Assembly: GCA_963745205.1 (NCBI GenBank)
Contig: CAVUWX010000014.1
Span: 19,275 to 83,274, forward strand
Direction: 5' to 3'
DNA: 64,000 nt
DNA from: Hyphomicrobium_A sp963745205
Lineage (GTDB): Bacteria > Pseudomonadota > Alphaproteobacteria > Rhizobiales > Hyphomicrobiaceae
Below, in pieces: positions 25,143 through 32,732 of this stretch (its first letter is position 1; the number at the start of each line of letters is the position of its first letter). Below the pieces are notes generated by a model that ran no database searches, was not told the DNA's origin, and saw only the letters and a program-made list of their open reading frames with translations. Both the position numbers and the translations under genes were made by a program.

Positions 25143-25550
25143 ATGTCCGCGTTCCAACAAACGACCTTCAGCCTCGCGGCCGCCGCCCTGCTCGGCGCGG
25201 CGTCGGCACCAGAGGCAACCGCGATGATCCAATGCGGGACGGCCTCCTGGTATGACGAGCGCGGCACGCAAGCCGCCGACGGCGGCACGGTCGATCCTGC
25301 CGCGCTGGTGGCGGCGCATCGCTCCCTCCCCTTCGGCACCAGGGTGCGCGTCGAGAACCTGAGCAACGGCCGTTCGACGACGGTGGAGATCAACGACCGG
25401 GGGCCGTTCACGCAAGGCCGCCTCATCGACGTTTCGCGCGCGGCGGCGGAGGCGCTTGCGTTCATCGACGGCGGGGTTGTGCGCGTGCGCATCTCAACGC
25501 TGGAGCCAGGCGAGCTCGCCCTAGGGGGCGCAGCGGAAAAGTGCCCGTGA
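25143..25550 (+). CDS. RlpA-like double-psi beta-barrel protein
   Basis: A 135-residue exported protein: signal peptide (FSLAAAALLGAASAPEATA), then a double-psi beta-barrel with the RlpA pattern CGTASWYDERGTQAADGG, AAHRSLPFGTRVRVENLSNG, VEINDRGPFTQGRLIDVSRA. RlpA proteins act at septal peptidoglycan; some are lytic transglycosylases that need an aspartate and a histidine, seen here as IND and AAHRSLPFG. The usual C-terminal SPOR domain is missing, so targeting to the septum is not supported. Confidence 0.72.
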   Translation: MSAFQQTTFSLAAAALLGAASAPEATAMIQCGTASWYDERGTQAADGGTVDPAALVAAHRSLPFGTRVRVENLSNGRSTTVEINDRGPFTQGRLIDVSRAAAEALAFIDGGVVRVRISTLEPGELALGGAAEKCP

Positions 25551-25626
25551 GTTGCGGCCATGAGATGTGCCCGTGAGCGCACGTGCCCTTAAGATGCCGG
25601 GCGGCTACTGAAAGATGCGCTAAGAA

Positions 25627-26709
25627 CTATTGGCCTCCGAACCAGGTGTCCACGAGCCGCTGGTAGGTGCCGTTCTCGCGCAAATCCAGAAGCGCGCGGT
25701 CGACCTCCTTGCGCAGCGGGCTGTCGATGGGGAACACGATGCCGAAGTTCTCCTTGCGGAACACCGGCCCCACGAGCTGCACTTTGCCCTTGCCGTCGTG
25801 GCCGGCGTAGTAGGAGAGCTCGGGCGCGTCGAAGACGACAGCGTCGACCTTCTTGTCGATGAGCGCCTGGTAGGCGGCATCGATCTGCTCGACCTCGAGG
25901 AGGTCGACCTTGTGGGAGCGCAGATAGGCGGCGGCCGTTGAGTTGCGGGTGGTGGCGACGCGTTTGCCCGGCAGGTCGTCGGGCCCTGAGATGGCGCCGC
26001 GGATCTGCTGCACCGTCAAGGAGGCGGTCAGCTGCGCGGTATAGTAGGCGACGAAGACGACGCCGACGAACATCCACAGGATGGCCAGCACGCGCGCGAT
26101 CCAGTGGCGCGGCATCTGCTCGGCCTGCGTCGCCAAAGTTGCCCCCGCCCACCACATGGCGTGGAAAATGCCGGGGAAGTAGCGGCGGTCGGGAATGATG
26201 CCTTGCTCGTGGCGGCGCTCGACCAGCCACACGATGTGCGCGGGCACGATGATGAGGAGCAACGCGATGCCGAGCCACACCGCGATCGTCGGCGAGGTCA
26301 GAAGGCGCAGGAATTCCAGGAGCGGATTGGATGGCGCCGTGCCGCCGCCGCGCACCAGGATCTGCAGCCCGGCTTCCAGCATCGGCTGGGAGAAGTCGAA
26401 CTGGCGGTCGCGTTCGGCCGTGATGGAGATTGCCGAGATGCCGAGGTCGGCTTGGCCGGAGCGCACGTCCTCGAGCAGCGCGCCGACGTCGGGCGCGATC
26501 TTGTACTCGGTCGTGACCTTCAGTTTGGCGGCGATGCCGTTCCACAGGTCCACGCTAAAGCCGGTAAGACGCCCGCGGTCGTCGATGACCATCGGCGGGA
26601 TCACGCGCGTCGCCACGCGGACGGTGCGCGGGGGCACCTGCGCCAGCGCCATCGGCGCCGCTACCGACAGCAGCAGCCCGCAGATGCAGAGCCTCCAGAT
26701 TTGCCGCAT
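25627..26709 (-). CDS. ionotropic glutamate receptor-like channel protein
   Basis: A 360-residue protein with signal peptide (ICGLLLSVAAPMALAQ) and a periplasmic solute-binding domain (TVRVATRVIPPMVIDDRGRL). This domain is interrupted by a membrane module at about residues 140-215: helix AVWLGIALLLIIVPAHIVWL, a pore-loop-like WWAGATLATQAEQMP, and helix ARVLAILWMFVGVVFVAYYT. The second half of the binding domain then resumes (QIRGAISGPDDLPGKRVATT) to the end. This split layout is that of prokaryotic glutamate receptors such as GluR0. The potassium-type TVGYG filter is not present, so ion selectivity is unknown. Start at 26709 follows a GGGGGA site. Confidence 0.72.
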   Translation of the reverse strand: MRQIWRLCICGLLLSVAAPMALAQVPPRTVRVATRVIPPMVIDDRGRLTGFSVDLWNGIAAKLKVTTEYKIAPDVGALLEDVRSGQADLGISAISITAERDRQFDFSQPMLEAGLQILVRGGGTAPSNPLLEFLRLLTSPTIAVWLGIALLLIIVPAHIVWLVERRHEQGIIPDRRYFPGIFHAMWWAGATLATQAEQMPRHWIARVLAILWMFVGVVFVAYYTAQLTASLTVQQIRGAISGPDDLPGKRVATTRNSTAAAYLRSHKVDLLEVEQIDAAYQALIDKKVDAVVFDAPELSYYAGHDGKGKVQLVGPVFRKENFGIVFPIDSPLRKEVDRALLDLRENGTYQRLVDTWFGGQ

Positions 26710-26775
26710 GCGATCCCCCAATCCCCGCCCCGGTTCTAGCCCTTAGAGTCGGCTGCGGAAAGAGCTCGCGAGACC

Positions 26776-27309
26776 TTAGCGCTTGCCCGCGATCACGTGG
26801 TTTTGCACGCCACGAGCGGCAAGCTTGGGGCGCAGGCTCGAGATGGTGCCGGAGTTGACGCCAGCCCAGCCGATCTCGCCCGACAGCCTCCCGTACTCGA
26901 TCTTGGGGCAGCGGTTCATGACGACCTTGAGGCCCGCCGCCTCGGCCTCGGCCGCCGCCTGGTCGTTCTTCACGCCGAGCTGCAGCCAGATGGTCGTGAG
27001 CCCGAGCTTGTCTTTGAGCGCGATCGCCTCGCGCGCGATGGGAAGCGCGGCTTCGGAAGCGCGAAAGATATCCACGACGTCGACGGGTGCGGGAAGATCG
27101 GCAAGCGAGGCGTAGACCTTCTGGCCGAGGATCTCCTTGCCGGCAAGGCCGGGATTGACGGGGATGATTTTGTAGCCCTTGCCCATGAGGTACTTCATGG
27201 CGAAGTAGCTCGGCCGGCTCGAATTGGCGCTGGCGCCGACGAAGGCGAAGGTGCGCGCGGAGCTCAAGATCTCCGCGATGGTGTCGTCGCTATAGCTGTC
27301 GTGGGTCAT
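26776..27309 (-). CDS. CoA-binding domain protein, YccU type
   Basis: A 177-residue Rossmann-fold protein of the CoA_binding_2/YccU family. The dinucleotide-like motif FAFVGASANSSRPSYFAMKY is near residue 25, IIPVNPGLAGKEILG at 48, VDVVDIFRASEAALPIAREA near 77 and KVVMNRCPKIEYGRL near the end. The motif MNRCPKIE is the family signature. The biochemical role is not well established. Its stop is nine bases upstream of the next gene's... end on the same strand, so it is probably in one transcript with the VOC protein and the enoyl-CoA hydratase. Confidence 0.78.
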   Translation of the reverse strand: MTHDSYSDDTIAEILSSARTFAFVGASANSSRPSYFAMKYLMGKGYKIIPVNPGLAGKEILGQKVYASLADLPAPVDVVDIFRASEAALPIAREAIALKDKLGLTTIWLQLGVKNDQAAAEAEAAGLKVVMNRCPKIEYGRLSGEIGWAGVNSGTISSLRPKLAARGVQNHVIAGKR

Positions 27310-27318
27310 GCCTGGCCT

Positions 27319-27741
27319 TCAATCGAGCGCGACGCGCCCGGTTTCGTCGAGCCTGAAATATGGATTGTAGGCGACCTCCCACAAGTGGCCGTCGGGATCG
27401 GCGAAGTAGCCGGCGTAGCCGCCCCAGAAGGTTTTGCCGGCGGGCTTCATCAATTTGGCGCCTGCGGCCATCGCCTCAGCAATTGCTTTATCCACCTCCA
27501 TCGCGCTGCGCGCATTATGGGCGAGCGCGATGCCGGAGAAGCCTGGCTCGCTGTCGGCAACGGTTGCGTCCTCCGCGAGCGCCGCACGGCCCCACAAGGC
27601 GAGAACCACGCCGCCGGCGGGCAGGAACGCGACGCTCTCCTCCGAGGCGCGCGCCGCCTTGAAGCCCAGCGCCTCGTAGAAGCGGCGCGCGCGGGCGACG
27701 TCGGCGACGCCGAGCGTGATGAGCGTCAGCCTCGGCTCCAT
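27319..27741 (-). CDS. VOC-family (glyoxalase/dioxygenase-fold) protein
   Basis: A 140-residue vicinal-oxygen-chelate fold protein. The first beta-alpha-beta-beta-beta module begins MEPRLTLITLGVADVARARR. The second ends with the typical FWGGYAGYFADPDGHLWEVA, where the glutamate would be a metal ligand. Which reaction it catalyses cannot be told; annotations range from glyoxalase to bleomycin-resistance-like binding proteins. It lies 27 bases downstream of the enoyl-CoA hydratase gene on the same strand and nine bases upstream of the CoA-binding protein. Confidence 0.75.
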   Translation of the reverse strand: MEPRLTLITLGVADVARARRFYEALGFKAARASEESVAFLPAGGVVLALWGRAALAEDATVADSEPGFSGIALAHNARSAMEVDKAIAEAMAAGAKLMKPAGKTFWGGYAGYFADPDGHLWEVAYNPYFRLDETGRVALD

Positions 27742-27768
27742 CGGCTTGGGCCCCCCTCGAGCCGCCGG

Positions 27769-28602
27769 CTAGCGGCCGCTCCACTCGGGCTTGCGCTTCT
27801 CGAGGAAGGCTGAAATCCCCTCCTGCGCATCCCGTGCCATCATGTTCTCCACCATGACCCGCGAGGCATAGGCATAGGCCTCGCTGAGCCCCATCTCGGC
27901 CTGAGCGTAGAAGGCGGCCTTGCCAATGGCGACCGTCACCGGCGATTTGGCGGCGATTTTGGCGGCGAGCCCCACCGCGGTCTCGACCACCTCCCTATCC
28001 GGCACGACGCGGTTGACGAGGCCGTATTCGGCGGCATCCTTGGCCGAGATCATTTCGCCCAAGAGCAGCATCTCCATCGCGCGCTTGCGCGAGACGTTGC
28101 GCGACAATGCCACCATGGGCGTGGAGCAGAAGAGGCCGATATTGACGCCCGGCGTAGCGAACTTCGCGCTCTCGGCGGCGACCGCAAGATCACAGGTGGC
28201 GACGAGCTGGCAGCCGGCGGCGGTGGCGGTCCCCTGCACCGCGGCTATGACCGGCTTGGGACAGGCGACGATCGCCTGCATCATGGCGGAGCAGCGCGTC
28301 ATCGTCTCCTCGAAGAAAGCGATGCCGCGGTCGGCGTCGGCGCGGTGCGAGGTCAGCTCCTTGAGGTCATGGCCGGCTGAGAACACCGATCCGCTGCCCG
28401 TGAGTACGATGGCCGCGATGCTCGGATCCTTCGCGAGGTCACCGATCGCGACGTGCAACGCCTCGATCATCGCGAGCGACAGGCTGTTGCGTGTCTCGGG
28501 CCGGTCGAGCTTCAAGACCGCAACGCCCGCCCGCGGGCGATCGAGGAGCAGCACATTTGCGCTCCCCTTGGCCTTTGCAGCCGCTGACGTGCACTCCTGC
28601 AT
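27769..28602 (-). CDS. enoyl-CoA hydratase/isomerase family protein
   Basis: A 277-residue crotonase-fold enzyme. Motifs are LDRPETRNSLSLAMIEAL, the oxyanion-hole segment VFSAGHDLKEL, PKPVIAAVQGTATAAGCQLV and the domain segment FATPGVNIGLFCSTPMVALS. The second catalytic glutamate found in classical hydratases is not obvious in the CSTPMVALS region, which resembles ECHDC3-type proteins whose activity is poorly defined. I chose the ATG at 28602 because upstream in-frame sequence is non-coding. Confidence 0.75.
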   Translation of the reverse strand: MQECTSAAAKAKGSANVLLLDRPRAGVAVLKLDRPETRNSLSLAMIEALHVAIGDLAKDPSIAAIVLTGSGSVFSAGHDLKELTSHRADADRGIAFFEETMTRCSAMMQAIVACPKPVIAAVQGTATAAGCQLVATCDLAVAAESAKFATPGVNIGLFCSTPMVALSRNVSRKRAMEMLLLGEMISAKDAAEYGLVNRVVPDREVVETAVGLAAKIAAKSPVTVAIGKAAFYAQAEMGLSEAYAYASRVMVENMMARDAQEGISAFLEKRKPEWSGR

Positions 28603-28627
28603 TCGTCCTCGATGCCTCCAAAGTACG

Positions 28628-29173
28628 CTACTGCAGCGCCTTCTCGATCTCCGCGCGATGCGCTTTGACGACGTCGACGTTCTCCTTGTGCTCGACCTTG
28701 GGCGTAGACTTGATCGCATCGGTCAACTGATCAACCAGCTGCTTCTTGTCCGCCTCGCCGATCGTGTTGTCCGCCTTCACGCCGTCGAGCTCTTTTGTCA
28801 GCGCATCGGCAGGATCGGTGAACTCCCCTGTCTGGGAATCGAGCCCCGCCATGATGAGGGAAATGTTGGCGGCGACGTCGTCGAGCTCGCTGAAGTCGGA
28901 AAAGCCGTGCTTCTTTGCGATCGTCTCGAGCTCCGCCTGCGCGGCTGCGTCCGGCTGTCCATTTGCCCCTTGCAGCTTGCTGGAGATGGTGGCGAGCTCA
29001 GGCTGCGCGGCAATGAAGTTGGTGACCTGCTGGTCCGTGAGCTTGATCTGCTTCATCGGAGCTTCAGGCTGATCCTCGGCGCGCGCGCCAGGACCAACGA
29101 GAGCGAGGCCCAAAGCCAAGCCCAACGCACCCCACCTGAGCGAACGCAACATGTACTCCATGGAAGGCTTCAT
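28628..29173 (-). CDS. secreted helical hypothetical protein, 181 aa
   Basis: Signal peptide (LRWGALGLALGLALVGPGARA) followed by an all-helical, charged domain: QIKLTDQQVTNFIAAQPELA, KKHGFSDFSELDDVAANISL, and a lysine-rich tail ending in VVKAHRAEIEKALQ. The pattern resembles periplasmic four-helix proteins of unknown function common in Hyphomicrobiales. The ATG at 29173 is used; a second ATG four codons later is equally possible. It is transcribed away from rplM. Confidence 0.6.
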   Translation of the reverse strand: MKPSMEYMLRSLRWGALGLALGLALVGPGARAEDQPEAPMKQIKLTDQQVTNFIAAQPELATISSKLQGANGQPDAAAQAELETIAKKHGFSDFSELDDVAANISLIMAGLDSQTGEFTDPADALTKELDGVKADNTIGEADKKQLVDQLTDAIKSTPKVEHKENVDVVKAHRAEIEKALQ

Positions 29174-29283
29174 AGATGGCCTCTCCGTCCTGTTCGGCCC
29201 GCAGACATAGACCGGTGCCACGTCAAGGGCCACGATTTTGCGACCGATTTCCGATTAGCCGCGGCAGGATACGGAGGGGCCGG

Positions 29284-29321
29284 GTGGTATTATTTTACCG
29301 TGTATGTGGTATTATATTGCC
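29284..29321. repeat. pair of 16-base direct repeats, 22-base period
   Basis: GTGGTATTATTTTACC at 29284-29299 and GTGGTATTATATTGCC at 29306-29321 match at 14 of 16 positions and start 22 bases apart, about two helical turns. They lie in a strikingly AT-rich region between a divergent gene and rplM, 55 bases upstream of the promoter candidate, so they could bind a regulator. Confidence 0.45.
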
Positions 29322-29375
29322 ATAACGAGCAAGATATTGTTATATATCATATTTTTGAAGTTTTTCGCTTGTCAT

Positions 29376-29404
29376 TTGACAACTCAATACCGTTTTGGTT
29401 GTTA
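29376..29404 (+). promoter_or_regulatory. candidate sigma70 promoter for rplM-rpsI
   Basis: TTGACA at 29376-29381, a 17-base spacer, and TTGTTA at 29399-29404. The upstream 90 bases are AT-rich, like an UP element. Transcription would start near 29411, about 36 bases before the rplM ATG. Confidence 0.5.
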
Positions 29405-29446
29405 GCACGCTTTACACCCCCGAAAGCGCCAGCAAACGGAGCGCCC

Positions 29447-29911
29447 ATGATGAGGACCTACGTCGCCAAACCCGGCGAGGTGGAGAAGAAGTGGATCCTG
29501 ATCGATGCCGACGGCCTCGTCGTCGGCCGGCTGGCCGCTCTGATCGCAACCCGCCTCAAGGGCAAGCACAAGGCGATCTACACGCCTCACGTCGACTGCG
29601 GCGACAACATCATCGTCATCAACGCCGAGAAGGTCATCTTCTCCGGCGATAAGCACACCGACAAGATCTACTACAAGCACACCGGCCACCCGGGCGGCAT
29701 CAAGGAGACGACGCCGCGGCAGATCCTCGAGGGCAAGTTCCCCGAGCGCGTGGTCGAGAAGGCCGTGGAGCGCATGCTGCGACGCGGGCCGCTGCAGCGC
29801 AAGCTCATGCGCAATCTCAAGGTCTACAAGGGCGCCGAGCATCCGCACGCCGCCCAGAACCCGGAGGCTCTCGACGTGGCGAAGCTGAACCGTAAGAACG
29901 CGAGGGCCTAA
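29447..29911 (+). CDS. rplM: 50S ribosomal protein L13
   Basis: A 154-residue ribosomal protein of the large subunit. Motifs KKWILIDADGLVVGRLAALI, LKGKHKAIYTPHVDCGDNII, YYKHTGHPGGIKE and VEKAVERMLRRGPLQRKLMR are those of bacterial L13. Two ATGs stand in tandem at 29447 and 29450; either would work. The gene is followed two bases later by rpsI, the usual pairing in bacteria. Some L13 proteins regulate their own operon through the leader; the AT-rich region upstream would be the place to look. Confidence 0.95.
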   Translation: MMRTYVAKPGEVEKKWILIDADGLVVGRLAALIATRLKGKHKAIYTPHVDCGDNIIVINAEKVIFSGDKHTDKIYYKHTGHPGGIKETTPRQILEGKFPERVVEKAVERMLRRGPLQRKLMRNLKVYKGAEHPHAAQNPEALDVAKLNRKNARA

Positions 29912-29913
29912 GG

Positions 29914-30400
29914 ATGGCGCAGGAAACCAAGTCTCTCGACTGCTCTCGGCGAGCTCAAAGGCGCAGCCCCGCCGGCGGATGCGGCGCCTCAGCACGTGCA
30001 GAAGCTCGACCAGCTCGGCCGCGCCTACGCCACCGGCAAGCGCAAGAACGCAATCGCGCGCGTGTGGCTCAAGCCCGGCAAGGGCATGATCACCGTCAAC
30101 GACAAGGACTACACCAAGTATTTCGCCCGTCCCGTGCTGCAGATGCTGCTGCAGCAGCCGCTCACGGCCGCTAACCGCAACACGCAGTACGACATCATGG
30201 CGACGGTGCTGGGCGGCGGCCTCTCCGGCCAGGCAGGCGCGGTGCGCCACGGCATCTCCAAGGCGCTGACCTACTACGAGCCCGACCTGCGCGCCGTCCT
30301 CAAGAAGGGCGGGTTCCTGACGCGCGACAGCCGCGTCGTCGAGCGCAAGAAGTACGGCCGCATGAAGGCCCGCCGCAGCTTCCAGTTCTCCAAGCGCTAA
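29914..30400 (+). CDS. rpsI: 30S ribosomal protein S9, with a frameshift
   Basis: The ATG at 29914 follows a GAGG site and reads MAQETKSLD. One base then appears to be extra (T at 29941). In the next frame the natural sequence continues ALGELKGAAPPADAAPQHVQ, then KLDQLGRAYATGKRKNAIAR and on to the conserved RRSFQFSKR end at 30400. The core S9 domain (from about 30000) is intact and includes GGGLSGQAGAVRHGISKAL. Only the variable N-terminal extension of alphaproteobacterial S9 is hit. Initiation at the in-frame GTG at 29996 would still give a full S9 core of 134 residues. A base-calling error is the simplest explanation. Confidence 0.9.
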
Positions 30401-30457
30401 AACGGCATCTGAAAGAATTTGTTGCAGTTCAGGGGGTCTTCTGAAAAGGCAATCACT

Positions 30458-30799
30458 TCATTGCCTGCATGCGACCGGCGCGCGTTCCCCACTAACCGGA
30501 CAAAGGCTCAAGTCTGACCCGATGCTTTTGCACTCGTCAGTGCAATTCTTATCGCAGCCTCCCTCGTCGTATGCCTGGAGTGAAGCTTCACACGCCATAC
30601 GATCTCGATCTCTCGGCGGGACGGTCGCGGGCGGGTTAGGGTCCGCGGTTGGCATATTGTTAGGGAGGATCCTCACCTGCGGGGCCGGGATCGGTGGGGC
30701 CACGGGCTCCCTCACAATCACCTGCGCGCTTGCATCAGAACAAGAAATAAGAAGTGCCAAAATCACTGTTCCGATCGCTGCCAGATAGCCCGTTGTCAT
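30458..30799 (-). CDS. small secreted or lipid-anchored cysteine-rich protein
   Basis: A 113-residue protein whose N-terminus (GYLAAIGTVILALLISCSD) contains a possible lipobox LISC; cleavage after ASA is an alternative. A proline-rich linker (EPVAPPIPAPQVRILP) leads to a C-terminal cysteine-rich region (CEASLQAYDEGGCDKNC, then CKSIGSDLSLC) with seven cysteines, probably disulfide-bonded. Ribosome-binding site GAGGG lies before the ATG at 30799. I know no function. Confidence 0.55.
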   Translation of the reverse strand: MTTGYLAAIGTVILALLISCSDASAQVIVREPVAPPIPAPQVRILPNNMPTADPNPPATVPPRDRDRMACEASLQAYDEGGCDKNCTDECKSIGSDLSLCPVSGERAPVACRQ

Positions 30800-30991
30800 G
30801 TGACCCTCTTCTGCAAAGCGGATGTCCCAAAGCGCTCTTGTAAGCCATCGACGAACCCCCGTCCCCGCTTTTTGGCCCACCGACGAGACAGCATCGGGGC
30901 GCCGTTCTCTTATGGCTTTAGCTTGCCGCGCTGGCGCACCGATGCCACATAGCTTTTTGGGACTTTCGCGGGCGCACGAGGGACACCTGTC

Positions 30992-31672
30992 ATGGACTGG
31001 CTGATGCATGAACTGGCCGCGGGCTTGAGCTTTCTCGGCGAGGAGGCCGGGCACCTGCTCAGCATCGACTGGTACCGGCAGAACGGCATCGCGCTCCTCA
31101 ATATCATCATGATCGACCTCGTGCTCGCCGGCGACAACGCCATCGTCGTCGGCATGGCGGCCGCGCGCGTGGCCCCCGAGATCCGCGCCAAGGTCATATT
31201 CTGGGGCATCGCCGCCGCGGTCGTGCTGCGCATGGTGTTCGCGGCGATCACCGTGCAGCTTCTCGCCGTCATCGGCCTCACGTTCGCCGGCGGCATCTTG
31301 CTCCTTTGGGTCTGCTGGAAGATGTACCGGCAGATCACGGCGAGCGACCAGCATGCGAACGCGTCCGCGGCCGGAACCAACGGCGAGCTCGGGTTCTGGT
31401 CGGCTGTAGGGCTCATCACGCTCGCCGACGTCTCGATGTCGCTCGACAACGTGCTGGCGGTTGCCGGCGCCGCCAACGGCGAGCCGCTGGCTATTGTGGT
31501 CGGCCTCGCCATCGCGATCGTGCTAATGGCCCTGGCTTCCCATTACATCGCCAGGCTGCTGGTCAGGTATCCTTGGATCGCCTGGATCGGGCTTCTTATC
31601 ATCCTCTGGGTCGCGCTCAGCATGATCTACAAGGGTTCGCACGAGGTCATTTGCAGGGCATTCGGCTGTTGA
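30992..31672 (+). CDS. TerC-family membrane protein, YjbE type
   Basis: A 226-residue inner-membrane protein with about seven helices. Both TerC signature segments are present: DLVLAGDNAIVVGMA near residue 43 and DVSMSLDNVLAVAGA near residue 150, each with the conserved aspartate. Characterised relatives export manganese or help metalate exported proteins, and some are controlled by a manganese riboswitch. I looked for that riboswitch in the 192-base gap upstream and could not make a convincing match. Its ATG has a short purine run (GAGGGACAC) upstream. Confidence 0.8.
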   Translation: MDWLMHELAAGLSFLGEEAGHLLSIDWYRQNGIALLNIIMIDLVLAGDNAIVVGMAAARVAPEIRAKVIFWGIAAAVVLRMVFAAITVQLLAVIGLTFAGGILLLWVCWKMYRQITASDQHANASAAGTNGELGFWSAVGLITLADVSMSLDNVLAVAGAANGEPLAIVVGLAIAIVLMALASHYIARLLVRYPWIAWIGLLIILWVALSMIYKGSHEVICRAFGC

Positions 31673-31727
31673 CGCGCAACGCGGCCGGACCTAGAGCGAA
31701 CACGATACGAACCGGAGCTTGAGACCC

Positions 31728-32732
31728 GTGGGCGCGCGCCCGAACAAGGCCGCCTCGGCGAAACCGAGGATCTTCATCGACGGCGAGGCCGGCACGACCG
31801 GCCTTGAGATCCGCGAGCGCCTCGCCGCGCTCGCCGACGTCGAGGTGCGCCGTATCGAGCCTGCCAAGCGCAAGGATGGCAAGGCGCGCCAGGAGCTGAT
31901 GCGCGAGGTCGACCTCGTCGTGCTGTGTCTTCCCGACGACGCCGCGCGCGAGGCGGTGGCGCTTGCTGATGAGCTGGGTGCCGACGCCCCGAAGATTCTC
32001 GACGCGTCGACCGCGCACCGGGTGGCGCTCGGCTGGGTCTATGGCTTCGCCGAACTCGATTCCCACCAGGCTGAAACGATCAGCAAAGCCAGGCGGGTCG
32101 CCAACCCCGGTTGCTATCCGACCGGAGCGATCGCGATCGTCCGGCCGCTCGTCGATGCCGGGATGCTGCCCTCAGACTTTCCACTCACTATCAATGCCGT
32201 CAGCGGCTACTCGGGTGGCGGGCGCAAGATGATCGAGGCCTACGAGGCTGGAACCGCGCCATCCTTCGAGCTTTATGGGCTAGGGCTCGAGCACAAGCAT
32301 ATCCCCGAGCTCATGCGCTATTCCAAGCTCACGCGGCGGCCCATCTTCGTGCCGTCTGTCGGCAACTTCAGGCAGGGTATGCTGGTGTCGATCCCGCTGC
32401 ATCTCGATTTGTTGCCCGGCCAGCCGTGCCTGCGCGACCTCGAGCTCGCGCTCGACGCACACTATCGCGGTTCGAAGCTGATCGGCGTCGCAAAGGATCC
32501 GGGTGGGTCGATGACGCGGCTAACGGCCGAGACGCTCAACGACACCGATCGGCTCGAGATCTTCGTCTTCGGCAACGCCGATCTGCGCCAGGCCGTGCTG
32601 GTTGCACGGCTCGACAACCTTGGCAAGGGCGCAGCAGGAGCCGCCGTGCAGAATATCAGGCTGATGCTCGGACTCGGCGCGGACGCCGGCGCGAAGGGTC
32701 AGGCGCGCGAGGCGGCCCGTGTCATTCCGTGA
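31728..32732 (+). CDS. argC: N-acetyl-gamma-glutamyl-phosphate reductase
   Basis: A 334-residue NADPH-dependent reductase of arginine biosynthesis, type 2 subfamily. Signatures: RIFIDGEAGTTGLEIRERL at the N-terminal Rossmann fold, LDASTAHRVALGWVYGFAEL, the catalytic cysteine in RVANPGCYPTGAIA (about C129), and GLEHKHIPELMRYS with the catalytic histidine. Start is GTG at 31728 or TTG at 31719; the ribosome-binding site GGAG fits either imperfectly. The last 34 bases overlap the convergent ctaA gene. In alphaproteobacteria argC usually follows rplM-rpsI, which fits its position here. Confidence 0.92.
   Translation: MGARPNKAASAKPRIFIDGEAGTTGLEIRERLAALADVEVRRIEPAKRKDGKARQELMREVDLVVLCLPDDAAREAVALADELGADAPKILDASTAHRVALGWVYGFAELDSHQAETISKARRVANPGCYPTGAIAIVRPLVDAGMLPSDFPLTINAVSGYSGGGRKMIEAYEAGTAPSFELYGLGLEHKHIPELMRYSKLTRRPIFVPSVGNFRQGMLVSIPLHLDLLPGQPCLRDLELALDAHYRGSKLIGVAKDPGGSMTRLTAETLNDTDRLEIFVFGNADLRQAVLVARLDNLGKGAAGAAVQNIRLMLGLGADAGAKGQAREAARVIP

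Noticed and set aside
24941..25255. Frame starting MSLKVISSSEPPTDAGVSAP overlapping the RlpA-like gene
   Set aside because: The ATG at 25058 gives a natural-looking start, but the frame then becomes arginine-rich and is out of frame with the RlpA-like protein, which has a proper signal peptide from 25143.
30800..30991. Possible manganese riboswitch (yybP-ykoY) upstream of the TerC-like gene
   Set aside because: I looked for the conserved paired and unpaired segments of that riboswitch and could not place them convincingly; only generic stems were found.
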